Below are positions 43,592 to 52,585 of a DNA stretch of 64,000 nucleotides, piece by piece. The DNA is taken from positions 310,001 to 374,000 of the forward strand of contig CANGDH010000001.1 of the NCBI GenBank assembly GCA_947452555.1. Reading direction: 5' to 3'. Position 1 is the first letter of the stretch. Each line of letters opens with the position of its first letter. The notes beneath the pieces were generated by a model. The model was not told the DNA's origin. It did not search any database and saw only the letters and a list, made by a program, of their open reading frames with translations. Position numbers and translations under genes: made by a program. This DNA is from Bacteroidota bacterium (GTDB taxonomy: Bacteria; Bacteroidota; Bacteroidia; Chitinophagales; Chitinophagaceae).

Positions 43592-45007
43592 ATGGTAATT
43601 GTACATGTAAGTGCTGAATGTTATCCTATGGCAAAGGCTGGTGGCCTTGGTGATGTGGTAGGTGCCTTGCCTAAATATCAAAAAAAGACAGGGTCGGAAT
43701 CTATGGTGGTTATGCCCATGTATCGTACTCCTTTTTTGGAAAAAAATGAATGGAATATTGTATTTAAAGGCAATGCATATTTAGGAAATTGGTTTTTTGA
43801 TTTCACCATTATCAAAGAAGCTACTGGCAAATTGGGTTATGATTTATACCTTGTAGACATTCATGGTTTATTAGACCGTCCAAAAATATACGGATATGCA
43901 GACGACAATGACCGATTTATAGGATTTCAAATTGCCGTTGTAAATTGGTTGTCTAGTTGGGAGCAAAAGCCAGGCATCGTACATTGTCATGATCATCAGT
44001 CGGGCTTGATACCTTTCATGATGAAGTATTGTTATGATTATCAAAGTCTCCAATTCGTAAAAACAGTTTTGACAATTCACAATGCTCAGTATCATGGATC
44101 TATGGGATGGGAAAAGAGTATTTTAATTCCTAAATGGGATAGCTGGAAACATGGACTGTTAGAATGGAATAATTCAATTAATTCTTTGGCTACTGGCATT
44201 AAATGTGCGGATAAAGTTACTACCGTGAGTGAGACGTATATGCACCAACTTAAATATCAGTCAGCCGGTTTAGAGCCCTTGTTTGAATATGAGCAAGGAA
44301 AATGTACTGGTATACTAAATGGAATAGACAGCGAAGTTTGGAATCCTGCAACAGACCCTATGGTTGCATTTCATTATGATATTAAAACGTATAAAGCAGG
44401 AAAGCAAAAAAACAAAGCATTGCTTTGTGAACAATACAATTTAGATATAAAAAAACCACTAATTATTTTCATAGGAAGACTAGTTGGGGAAAAAGCTGCG
44501 GATATATTACCTGGTGCTATTCAACATGCGTTGGATAAAACGAATTGTGCCGCTAACTTTCTAATTATTGGTACAGGAGAGACTCCTATAGAATCTGCAT
44601 TGAATTATTTGGTACAATTATATCCTGGCAATTTTAATACATGGATTGGATATGATGAAAAAGTAGGTCATCAGGCCTATGCAGGAGCAGATTTTTTATT
44701 GATGCCAAGTAGGGTGGAACCATGTGGATTGAATCAAATGTATTCCTTGCGTTATGGAACAATTCCAATGGTTAGAGATACAGGAGGACTACATGACACT
44801 GTGGTAGATATGGGAGACCCAGATGGATTTGGTATACGTTTTCTACATGCTACCGAAGAAGATATTGTTCATGCAATAGAGCGTGCTATTTCAGTATATC
44901 AAGACAAAGATCAAATGCAAAAAATGATACTTCACAGTATGGCAATTGACCATAGTTGGGAGTCAGTTGTTGCAGCGTATGAAAATATTTATCAATCAAT
45001 TTTATAA
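43592..45007 (+). CDS. glgA: Glycogen synthase (GT5)
   Basis: The 471-residue protein has the ADP-glucose motif MAKAGGLGDVVGALPKY near residue 15, VKTVLTIHNAQYHGSMGW, and the C-terminal GT-B part IIFIGRLVGEKAADILPGAI, MPSRVEPCGLNQMYSLRYG and VRDTGGLHDTVVD. It extends alpha-1,4-glucan chains from ADP-glucose. It is the first gene of a rightward array with glgC 18 bp behind. It contrasts with the degenerate GlgA-like protein at 12041. Confidence 0.96.
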   Translation: MVIVHVSAECYPMAKAGGLGDVVGALPKYQKKTGSESMVVMPMYRTPFLEKNEWNIVFKGNAYLGNWFFDFTIIKEATGKLGYDLYLVDIHGLLDRPKIYGYADDNDRFIGFQIAVVNWLSSWEQKPGIVHCHDHQSGLIPFMMKYCYDYQSLQFVKTVLTIHNAQYHGSMGWEKSILIPKWDSWKHGLLEWNNSINSLATGIKCADKVTTVSETYMHQLKYQSAGLEPLFEYEQGKCTGILNGIDSEVWNPATDPMVAFHYDIKTYKAGKQKNKALLCEQYNLDIKKPLIIFIGRLVGEKAADILPGAIQHALDKTNCAANFLIIGTGETPIESALNYLVQLYPGNFNTWIGYDEKVGHQAYAGADFLLMPSRVEPCGLNQMYSLRYGTIPMVRDTGGLHDTVVDMGDPDGFGIRFLHATEEDIVHAIERAISVYQDKDQMQKMILHSMAIDHSWESVVAAYENIYQSIL

Positions 45008-45025
45008 ATTTTTAACTCTAATAGT

Positions 45026-46309
45026 ATGTCAGTGTACACTAAAGAAACAGTTTCAATCATTTTAGGAGGTGGTGCAGGTTCAAGATTGTCCCCGTTAACT
45101 GCTAGTAGGTCAAAGCCAGCAGTGCCAATAGCAGGTAAATATAGATTGGTAGACATTCCAATTAGTAATTGTATTAATAGTAATCTGAATCGAATTTTCG
45201 TATTGACACAGTTTAATTCTGCTTCACTAAATCAGCATATCAAAAATACCTATCATTTTAGTGCATTTAGTTCTGGATTTGTTGACATATTGGCTGCAGA
45301 ACAAACACCAGATAACCCAGGTTGGTTTCAAGGCACAGCAGATGCTGTTAGACAGTCTTTGAGACATTTGGATAAAATGGATTTCGAATATGTTTTAATT
45401 TTAAGTGGTGATCAGTTATATCAAATGGATTTTAGTAAAATGATTGATGCACATAAAAAAAGTGGTGCAGCATTAACCATTGCAACTATTCCAGTTGGAG
45501 ATAGAGAGGCACCCGAATTTGGAATTTTAAAATCCAATGAGGAGCAAGTAATCACTTCATTTATTGAAAAACCTAATAAAGATTTACTTCCTAACTGGGT
45601 AAGTGATACTGGTGCCGCAATGCAGGATCAGGGTAGAAACTATTTAGCGTCCATGGGGATTTATGTTTTTAATAAGGAAATTTTATATCAACTATTAAAC
45701 GAAGTACATCCCAATGCGACAGATTTTGGTAAAGAAATTATTCCAGACTCAATTGCAAATTACAAAGTGATTAGTTATCAGTATGATGGCTATTGGACAG
45801 ATATTGGAAATATATATTCCTTCTTTGAAGCTAACATTGCGTTAACTGATGATATTCCTCCTTTTAATCTTTTTGACAATGCGCAAACTGTATATACAAG
45901 GGCAAGAATGTTACCGCCTGCAAAAATTAGCGGAACCATTATTAACAAAGCACTAATTGCAGAAGGTTGTATTATTCATGCAGCGGCTATTGCAAAATCG
46001 GTAATTGGAATTCGATCAAGAATTGGCAAGGATACCGTAATTAATAATGCATATGTGATGGGTTGTGATTATTATGAAACTATTGAACAGATTGTTGAAA
46101 AAAAGTCAAAAGATCAACCAACAATTGGAATTGGAGAAAGATGTGTAATTGAAGACGCGATAATTGACAAAAACTGTTCAATAGGTAATGATGTTGTAAT
46201 AAGAGGCGGGCTGCATCGTGAAAAAGTGGATCATCCTTTATATACCATTAAAGATGGTATCGTAGTGGTAAAAAAAGGTGCCATTATTCCTAATGGCTTT
46301 ATAATTTAA
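45026..46309 (+). CDS. glgC: Glucose-1-phosphate adenylyltransferase
   Basis: The 427-residue protein begins SIILGGGAGSRLSPLTASRS followed by KPAVPIAGKYRLVDIPISNC, the nucleotide-binding signature. It has GWFQGTADAVRQ, LILSGDQLYQMDF and FGILKSNEEQ, then a C-terminal left-handed beta-helix. It makes ADP-glucose, the glycogen synthase donor, and is usually allosterically controlled. Adjacent glgA and glgB make the pathway assignment firm. Confidence 0.96.
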   Translation: MSVYTKETVSIILGGGAGSRLSPLTASRSKPAVPIAGKYRLVDIPISNCINSNLNRIFVLTQFNSASLNQHIKNTYHFSAFSSGFVDILAAEQTPDNPGWFQGTADAVRQSLRHLDKMDFEYVLILSGDQLYQMDFSKMIDAHKKSGAALTIATIPVGDREAPEFGILKSNEEQVITSFIEKPNKDLLPNWVSDTGAAMQDQGRNYLASMGIYVFNKEILYQLLNEVHPNATDFGKEIIPDSIANYKVISYQYDGYWTDIGNIYSFFEANIALTDDIPPFNLFDNAQTVYTRARMLPPAKISGTIINKALIAEGCIIHAAAIAKSVIGIRSRIGKDTVINNAYVMGCDYYETIEQIVEKKSKDQPTIGIGERCVIEDAIIDKNCSIGNDVVIRGGLHREKVDHPLYTIKDGIVVVKKGAIIPNGFII

Positions 46310-46320
46310 AAAAGAACTAA

Positions 46321-47640
46321 ATGAGTACAGCATATACAGGTGAGAAAGCCAAATTGAGTTTTTGGCAAATTTGGAACATGTGTTTTGGGTTTTTTGGAAT
46401 ACAATTTGGATGGAGTTTGCAAATGGGAAACATGAGTGCCATCTACGAATTTTTAGGAGCAACTCCTGCGCAAATTCCAGGATTGTGGTTAGCTGCACCA
46501 ATGACTGGACTTATCATTCAGCCAATAATTGGATATTTTAGTGATAGAACTTGGCATCCTAGATTAGGTAGAAGAAGACCCTTCTTCTTAATTGGTGCAA
46601 TTTTGAGTTCAGCTTTATTATTTGTGATGCCAAATTCTTCTTCAGTTTGGATGGCAGCAGGAGTGTTATGGATTTTAGATTCAAGCATTAATGTAACTAT
46701 GGAACCCTTCAGGGCTTTTGTTGCTGACAATTTAGATGAGAAACAAAGGTCTTTCGGTTTTGCAATGCAAAGTATGTTTATCGGATTAGCTTCTTTTATT
46801 GCAGGTTATTTGCCACAATTGTTAGTCAACTGGTTCCATATTTCAAGAGAGAAAATTCATGGATCCATTCCTCAAAATATTTTATTATCATTTTATATTG
46901 GTGGTGCTGTATTTTTTGTGTCTGTAATGTATACCATTTTTAGAAGCAAGGAATATCCCCCATCTAATTTGGATTATGCAAAAAAGGAAGAAGTTAAAGA
47001 AAGTATAGTAAAAGAAATTTTTGATTCTATCAAAAACATGCCAGTTCAAATGAAACGTTTGGCATTGGTTAATTTTATCACTTGGCCAGGATTATTTTTA
47101 ATGTGGTTTTATTATAGTACTGGTGTAGCAAGTCAATTATTTCATGGCGACCCAATTACTAACAGCAATGTTTACACAATGGGGCTAGAACATGCCAATA
47201 CTACTTCTGCTATTTTGAATTTAGTAACATTTGGTTTTTCATTTACATTATCTTTTTGGGTTGGACTAATTGGGAAAAAATATACCCATGCAATGTGCTT
47301 GCTTATAGGAGCTATTGGTTTGATTTCTGTTTACTATATCCAACAACCGAATTATTTATATATAAGTATGGGATTGGTAGGTATTGCATGGGCTTCTATT
47401 TTATCAATGCCATATTCTATGTTAGCGGGGTTTATACCTGAACATAAAATGGGTATTTATATGGGTATATTTAATTTCTTTATTGTGCTGCCGGAAATTA
47501 TTGCTTCTTTATTTTTCGGGAAAATCATGTCTACTTATTTGCATAATGACCGTTTAATGGCAGTGCAGATTGGTGGATTTTTATTGTTGTTAGCGAGTAT
47601 TATTTGTGTAGTAATTATTAAAGAAGAAAAAAGTAAATAA
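46321..47640 (+). CDS. SLC45-like MFS disaccharide/maltose transporter
   Basis: The 439-residue protein has 12 hydrophobic helices. The early motif WNMCFGFFGIQFGWSLQMGN and the loop GYFSDRTWHPRLGRRRPFFL match the SLC45/GPH-like sugar-cation symporter group, and NVTMEPFRAFVADNLDEKQR follows. Related bacterial proteins import maltose or sucrose. It lies between glgC (11 bp) and the GH13 amylase gene (stop and start overlap as TAATG), so maltose or maltodextrin uptake is the best guess. Confidence 0.87.
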   Translation: MSTAYTGEKAKLSFWQIWNMCFGFFGIQFGWSLQMGNMSAIYEFLGATPAQIPGLWLAAPMTGLIIQPIIGYFSDRTWHPRLGRRRPFFLIGAILSSALLFVMPNSSSVWMAAGVLWILDSSINVTMEPFRAFVADNLDEKQRSFGFAMQSMFIGLASFIAGYLPQLLVNWFHISREKIHGSIPQNILLSFYIGGAVFFVSVMYTIFRSKEYPPSNLDYAKKEEVKESIVKEIFDSIKNMPVQMKRLALVNFITWPGLFLMWFYYSTGVASQLFHGDPITNSNVYTMGLEHANTTSAILNLVTFGFSFTLSFWVGLIGKKYTHAMCLLIGAIGLISVYYIQQPNYLYISMGLVGIAWASILSMPYSMLAGFIPEHKMGIYMGIFNFFIVLPEIIASLFFGKIMSTYLHNDRLMAVQIGGFLLLLASIICVVIIKEEKSK

Positions 47641-49505
47641 TGAGAATAGACAGGTATCGGTATTTTGGGATATGGGGTTTTATAATAGTGCTTTTTAGTG
47701 CTTTGCCAACAATGGGGCAGCAAGTGGAAACATACCCAAGTAATTGGTTTGTTCAAATGAAGATGAACAAAGTGCAAGTATTATTTAGAACAACTAATGC
47801 TGATTTCTCAAAATCGACAGTGAATTTAAACTACAATGGAGTTAAGATAAACAAAATACATCATTTCAAAAATGGGCATTATATAGCTGTTGATATTGAG
47901 ATTGCTAATACAGCAAAGCCAGGTAATTTACATTTCATAATAAGTACACAGGGAGAAAATATTAATAAAACATGGGCTTTACTTCCAAGAAGAATAGGTA
48001 GAGGAACTCAATTTGCACAAGGAGTAAATTCAGCGGACCTTGTATATTTTTTAATGCCAGATCGTTTTAGTAATGGAGATCCTAGTAATGACCGCATCGC
48101 CGGTTTAAAGGACCAATCTTTAAATAGAGACTCCATATTTTTAAGACATGGGGGAGATTTAAAAGGGGTGACAAATCATTTGGATTATTTACAAAAGTTA
48201 GGTGCAACTACATTATGGATGACACCGGTTTTGGAAAATGATATGCCAGACCGAACAGAGCATGGCTATGCAGCTACTAATCAATATAAAGTGGAACAAA
48301 GGTTTGGAGGAGATAAAGCCTATTTGGAATTAAGCGATAGCTTGCATAAAAGAGGTATGAAATTAATTCAGGACGTGGTATATAACCATTTTGGAAGATT
48401 TCATTTCTTAGTACAAGACGCACCTGCAAGTGATTGGTTACATGTTTGGCCAAGTTATACTCAGACTCATTATAGAGAACAAGCTATATTTGATCCTTAT
48501 CATGCTAAAGTAGACGAACAAAAAATGATCAATGGGTGGTTTACAACAGAAATGCCCGACGTGAATCAAGAAAATAGTTTTGTAGAAAAATTCTTAACGC
48601 AATATGCGATTTGGTCTGTTGAAACATATGGCATTGACGGTTTTAGAATTGACACATATAAATATTGCAATGTAGTCGTGATGAACCGTTTAAATAAAGC
48701 ATTGTTAGACGAGTATCCTAAGATCACTGAATATGGAGAATGCTGGGTGGACGGAGTGGCTGCACAAGCCTATTTTGTGGAAAACAATTTAAACCTTCCT
48801 TTCAAAAGTAATTTACAAGCTACTTCAGATTTTCATTTATTATTTTCAGGAATTTTGCCTGCGTTGAATGAAAAGAATACATGGACCGATGGGGTTATTA
48901 AATTGTATACTGCATTGAGTAATGATTTCTTATACAAAGACCCAATGCGTAATGTGATATTCTTGGACAACCATGATATGACAAGAATACTTTCTTCATT
49001 AGGGGAAAGTATTCCAAAAACAAAAATGGCATATGCATGGCTAATGACTTGTAGAGGAATACCTCAATTATATTATGGCTCAGAAATTTTAATGAAGGGA
49101 ATTTCGAATCCGGATGGTTGGGTAAGACTAGACTTCCCTGGAGGATGGGGAGGAGACATTAAAAACGCATTTACAAGAGAGGGTTTAACTGCTGATGAAA
49201 AAGACATGCTAACCTATACACAGTTACTAGGCAATTTTAGAAAGCAGTCTTCTGCAATAACAAAAGGTAAAATGATGCAATATTTGCCTGACGATGGTTT
49301 ATATGTCTATTTCAGATATGATCAAAAACAAACAGTGATGTGCATTATGAATACTGGTAAACAAGAAAGAAATATTGATCTCAAAAATTTCACTGAAAGA
49401 ACCCAAGGTTTTGTTGGAGGGAAAGATATTATAAATGGAATTCAATTGAGCAGTCAATTTTCAATACCTTCCATGACAATGCAAGTAATTGAATTAACAA
49501 AATAA
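47640..49505 (+). CDS. Exported GH13 alpha-amylase (cyclomaltodextrinase/neopullulanase-like)
   Basis: The 621-residue protein has a signal peptide (FIIVLFSALPTMGQQ), then a beta-sandwich N-terminal domain (about residues 27-115) of the cyclomaltodextrinase type. The GH13 barrel shows its catalytic residues: nucleophile Asp in DGFRIDTYKY, acid/base Glu in TEYGECWVDG and Asp in FLDNHDMTRI. DVVYNHFGRFHF is conserved region I. It should cleave alpha-1,4-glucans in the periplasm or on the surface, resembling SusA. Its start overlaps the transporter stop, so breakdown and uptake are coupled. Confidence 0.92.
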   Translation: MRIDRYRYFGIWGFIIVLFSALPTMGQQVETYPSNWFVQMKMNKVQVLFRTTNADFSKSTVNLNYNGVKINKIHHFKNGHYIAVDIEIANTAKPGNLHFIISTQGENINKTWALLPRRIGRGTQFAQGVNSADLVYFLMPDRFSNGDPSNDRIAGLKDQSLNRDSIFLRHGGDLKGVTNHLDYLQKLGATTLWMTPVLENDMPDRTEHGYAATNQYKVEQRFGGDKAYLELSDSLHKRGMKLIQDVVYNHFGRFHFLVQDAPASDWLHVWPSYTQTHYREQAIFDPYHAKVDEQKMINGWFTTEMPDVNQENSFVEKFLTQYAIWSVETYGIDGFRIDTYKYCNVVVMNRLNKALLDEYPKITEYGECWVDGVAAQAYFVENNLNLPFKSNLQATSDFHLLFSGILPALNEKNTWTDGVIKLYTALSNDFLYKDPMRNVIFLDNHDMTRILSSLGESIPKTKMAYAWLMTCRGIPQLYYGSEILMKGISNPDGWVRLDFPGGWGGDIKNAFTREGLTADEKDMLTYTQLLGNFRKQSSAITKGKMMQYLPDDGLYVYFRYDQKQTVMCIMNTGKQERNIDLKNFTERTQGFVGGKDIINGIQLSSQFSIPSMTMQVIELTK

Positions 49506-49507
49506 TT

Positions 49508-51448
49508 ATGCCAAAATACGAGGAAGTTCATTTTGTAGACGCTGCACAACCTGTATGGAATTATTCTTTATTTACAGAAGTAGATATTAATAATTTTCAA
49601 AACGGTACTCATTATAGTTTGTATAAATTATTTGGGAATAAGCAGTTGGAAGTGTTAGGTATTAAGGGAACTTATTTTGCTGTTTGGGCGCCTAATGCAA
49701 CAGCTGTCTTTGTAACAGGCAATTTTAATGATTGGGATAAAACAACACATCCTCTAAAAGTTAGATTGGATAGCTCTGGTATTTGGGAAGGGTTTATTCC
49801 GAATTTACACCAAGGAGAAGTTTATAAATATCATATACATGGTTATAAGGGCGCTAAGTTAGACAAGGGAGATCCTTACTCGCATTACTGGGAATTAAGG
49901 CCTTTAACAGCCTCAATAACATGGCAAACCGACTACAAGTGGAAGGACGAACTGTGGATGGAGCAAAGAAAAATTGCCAATAGAACCGATCAGCCATATT
50001 CTGTTTATGAAGTGCATTTGGCAAGTTGGATGCGACCTGACAAGAATGACGAAGAAAGTTATAATTCCTATACCCAGCTTATTAATTTGTTGGTTCCTTA
50101 TGTAAAGGAAATGGGTTTTACGCATGTAGAGTTCATGCCAGTTATGGAACATCCTTTTGACGGAAGTTGGGGATATCAAGGTATTGGCTTTTTTGCACCA
50201 ACATCAAGATTTGGAAATCCACAAGAGTTTGCAGCCTTAGTGGAAGCATTTCATGCCGCTGAGATTGGAGTAATAATTGACTGGGTACCTTCTCATTTCC
50301 CTTACGACGCTCATGGTTTGTTTATGTTTGACGGAGCCAATACTTATGAGTATGCAGATATGCGAAAGGGATATCATCCTGACTGGAATTCTTATATTTT
50401 TAATTATAAGCGCGGGGAAGTAAAATCTTTTTTAATAAGTAGTGCACGTTTCTGGTGCGACCAATTTCATATAGATGGGTTAAGAGTTGACGCAGTAAGT
50501 TCCATGTTAAAATTGAATTATAGCAGAGAAGAAGGGCAGTGGGAACCCAATGAATTTGGAGGGAATGGCAATTTAGAAGCAATTGCTTTTATTAAAGATC
50601 TGAATGAAACTTTATATCGTGATTTCCCTGCAATTCAAACAATTGCAGAAGAAGCCACAGACTGGCCTGGAATAAGTAAGCCAACTTTCATGGGTGGCCT
50701 GGGTTTTGGAATGAAATGGATGATGGGTTGGATGCATGACACTTTGGATTATTTTAAATTGGATCCAATATTAAGGTCGAATGCGCAGGATAAATTTACT
50801 TTTTCTATGATGTATTATTATGACGAACATTTTATGTTGCCTTTAAGTCATGATGAGGTAGTTCATGGTAAGAGTCCAATGATCTATAAAATGCCAGGAG
50901 ACGAATGGCAAAAATTTGCAAATCTAAGGTTGCTTTATACTTATATGTTTACACACCCAGGTGCTAAATTATTATTTATGGGTAATGAATTTGCAGCTAC
51001 TCAGGAATGGAATTATACAACAGAACTACAATGGGATTTATTAAGTCATTTGAGTCATGGGGGGATGAAACAATGTGTGCAGCAATTAAATATGTTATAT
51101 AAAAACAATCCTGCTTTATATGAATTGCAATATGAAGTGAGCGGATTTGAGTGGATCGAAACTAATAAGAGAGCGGAAGGGGTCATTGCATATAAAAGAA
51201 AGGGCAAGTTGCCAACCGAGGAGATCATTGTGGTTATGAATGTAACACCTGTTCCTAGACATCAATTTCCTATTCATGTTTATGGAAATCAAAAGCGTAA
51301 AGAAATTTTCAATAGTGACAATAAAACGTTCTGGGGAGTTGGGGATTTATACAATAAAGAAATTAAAATGGAGCCACAGGACGATAAGGGTGAATGGGTA
51401 AAGTTAATATTAGAACTTCCTGCTCTATCTGCGATTGTTATTAAATAG
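49508..51448 (+). CDS. glgB: 1,4-alpha-glucan branching enzyme
   Basis: The 646-residue GH13 protein has an N-terminal CBM48 domain (YFAVWAPNATAVFVTGNFND), barrel motifs EFMPVMEHPFDGSWGYQ, the nucleophile in FHIDGLRVDAVSSML, acid/base Glu in QTIAEEATDWPG and LPLSHDEVVHGK. It introduces alpha-1,6 branches into glycogen. It is closer to the shorter eukaryote-like branching enzymes than to the 730-residue E. coli form. It lies two bases after the amylase gene and ends the array at a strong terminator. Confidence 0.95.
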   Translation: MPKYEEVHFVDAAQPVWNYSLFTEVDINNFQNGTHYSLYKLFGNKQLEVLGIKGTYFAVWAPNATAVFVTGNFNDWDKTTHPLKVRLDSSGIWEGFIPNLHQGEVYKYHIHGYKGAKLDKGDPYSHYWELRPLTASITWQTDYKWKDELWMEQRKIANRTDQPYSVYEVHLASWMRPDKNDEESYNSYTQLINLLVPYVKEMGFTHVEFMPVMEHPFDGSWGYQGIGFFAPTSRFGNPQEFAALVEAFHAAEIGVIIDWVPSHFPYDAHGLFMFDGANTYEYADMRKGYHPDWNSYIFNYKRGEVKSFLISSARFWCDQFHIDGLRVDAVSSMLKLNYSREEGQWEPNEFGGNGNLEAIAFIKDLNETLYRDFPAIQTIAEEATDWPGISKPTFMGGLGFGMKWMMGWMHDTLDYFKLDPILRSNAQDKFTFSMMYYYDEHFMLPLSHDEVVHGKSPMIYKMPGDEWQKFANLRLLYTYMFTHPGAKLLFMGNEFAATQEWNYTTELQWDLLSHLSHGGMKQCVQQLNMLYKNNPALYELQYEVSGFEWIETNKRAEGVIAYKRKGKLPTEEIIVVMNVTPVPRHQFPIHVYGNQKRKEIFNSDNKTFWGVGDLYNKEIKMEPQDDKGEWVKLILELPALSAIVIK

Positions 51449-51468
51449 TTCAATTCAAATTTTCAAAT

Positions 51469-51504
51469 AAAAAAAATCCCACTTGAAAAAGTGGGATTTT
51501 TTTT
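51469..51504. terminator. Bidirectional terminator after glgB
   Basis: AAAAAAAATCCCACTT-GAAA-AAGTGGGATTTTTTTT: a 16-bp perfect stem, serving glgB and the facing coiled-coil gene. Confidence 0.9.
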
Positions 51505-51523
51505 AATCATATTTTAAGGTCGA

Positions 51524-52438
51524 TTAAAACAATCCACCTTTTCTTAAAGAAGTTTTGCCTTCTCCAATTTTGAATCCGTTGTTGTATACTTCTACTTTGT
51601 ATTCGCCTTCAACAAACTTGCTAGTTTGCTTAATATCATAGCTAACTGGTAATGAAGCATTATGCTCGTATTGAACAGTCAATTTATTTGCAAAAGACTT
51701 TGTACCTTCTTCTCTTGTAGCAAATGTACCACCTTCTGTAAATGCTTTTCCGTCAGGAGCAGTGATACAAATATATAAGTCTTGAGCACCACTTGGAGTG
51801 ATTTTGTTTTTGTCAATTTGAAATGCTAAACGAATCGTGTTTGCTCTTTTTGCAGAATTAGTTGCTTTTTCTTTACCATCCGCTTTTATACGTAAAGCTT
51901 GGATACTAAAAGTAGAAGCGTGTAAAGTAGATCCGATATCTTGTAATCTTTCTTTTTCTTTAGTCGTTGCAGTTAAATTGGTATTTAAATTACCATTTTC
52001 AGTAGTTAAAACTTCGTTCTTAGAAGTTAAAATTTTATTTTCTGCTTGAGCTTTACCTAAATCAGTTAATAAGTCAGCTACTTTACCATTTAAAGACGTA
52101 ATCATTGTTTTAGCTTCTGCTAATTCTTTGTCTGATGCATTTTTCTTGCGTAGAATACTGCTGATATCCGTCTTTAATTTTTGAATATCATTTGATTTTT
52201 CAAGTAGACTTCCTTGTAATTGAGTGTTTTGAAGGTTCAAAGAGTCAATTTTAGCAGTCGCTGCTATAAACTCTGCTTGTACTAAATTTTTAGTGCTATC
52301 TAACGTAGTTACTTGTGCTGTATAATTTGTGATAATTTCAGTTTTTGAAGTACTGAAGTAGATCCAAGATCCAATTAATGCAGCTACTAATAAGCCGATA
52401 ATGATTTTACCGTTGTTGCTTGTTGATTCGTTACTCAT
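51524..52438 (-). CDS. Membrane-anchored coiled-coil protein with C-terminal beta domain
   Basis: The 304-residue protein has one membrane helix near the N-terminus (IIIGLLVAALIGSWIYF), then a long coiled coil (about residues 45-170: IDSLNLQNTQLQGSLLEKSN and similar heptads). A C-terminal beta-rich domain follows (TIRLAFQIDKNKITPSGAQD, GEYKVEVYNNGFKIGEG). I recognise no named family. Annotators often label such proteins as SMC-like because of the coiled coil, but no ATPase motif exists. The topology suggests a periplasmic coil carrying an adhesive or sensing head. It is monocistronic and divergent from holA. Confidence 0.75.
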   Translation of the reverse strand: MSNESTSNNGKIIIGLLVAALIGSWIYFSTSKTEIITNYTAQVTTLDSTKNLVQAEFIAATAKIDSLNLQNTQLQGSLLEKSNDIQKLKTDISSILRKKNASDKELAEAKTMITSLNGKVADLLTDLGKAQAENKILTSKNEVLTTENGNLNTNLTATTKEKERLQDIGSTLHASTFSIQALRIKADGKEKATNSAKRANTIRLAFQIDKNKITPSGAQDLYICITAPDGKAFTEGGTFATREEGTKSFANKLTVQYEHNASLPVSYDIKQTSKFVEGEYKVEVYNNGFKIGEGKTSLRKGGLF

Positions 52439-52573
52439 AATAAGTGTTTTAAATATTGAAGCTCAAGATACAAAAAATAAAGAATATGATAAGTTATCGC
52501 TCCTTTTTTTGAAAATATAGATACATACTATAATATTTTTTTCATTTTTTAAGATTCTGCCTACTTGAATCTT

Positions 52574-52581
52574 TATCTTTG
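52574..52581 (+). promoter_or_regulatory. -7 element almost abutting holA
   Basis: TATCTTTG matches TAnnTTTG and ends four bases before the holA ATG at 52586, which implies a leaderless or nearly leaderless message. Confidence 0.5.
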
Positions 52582-52585
52582 AAAC

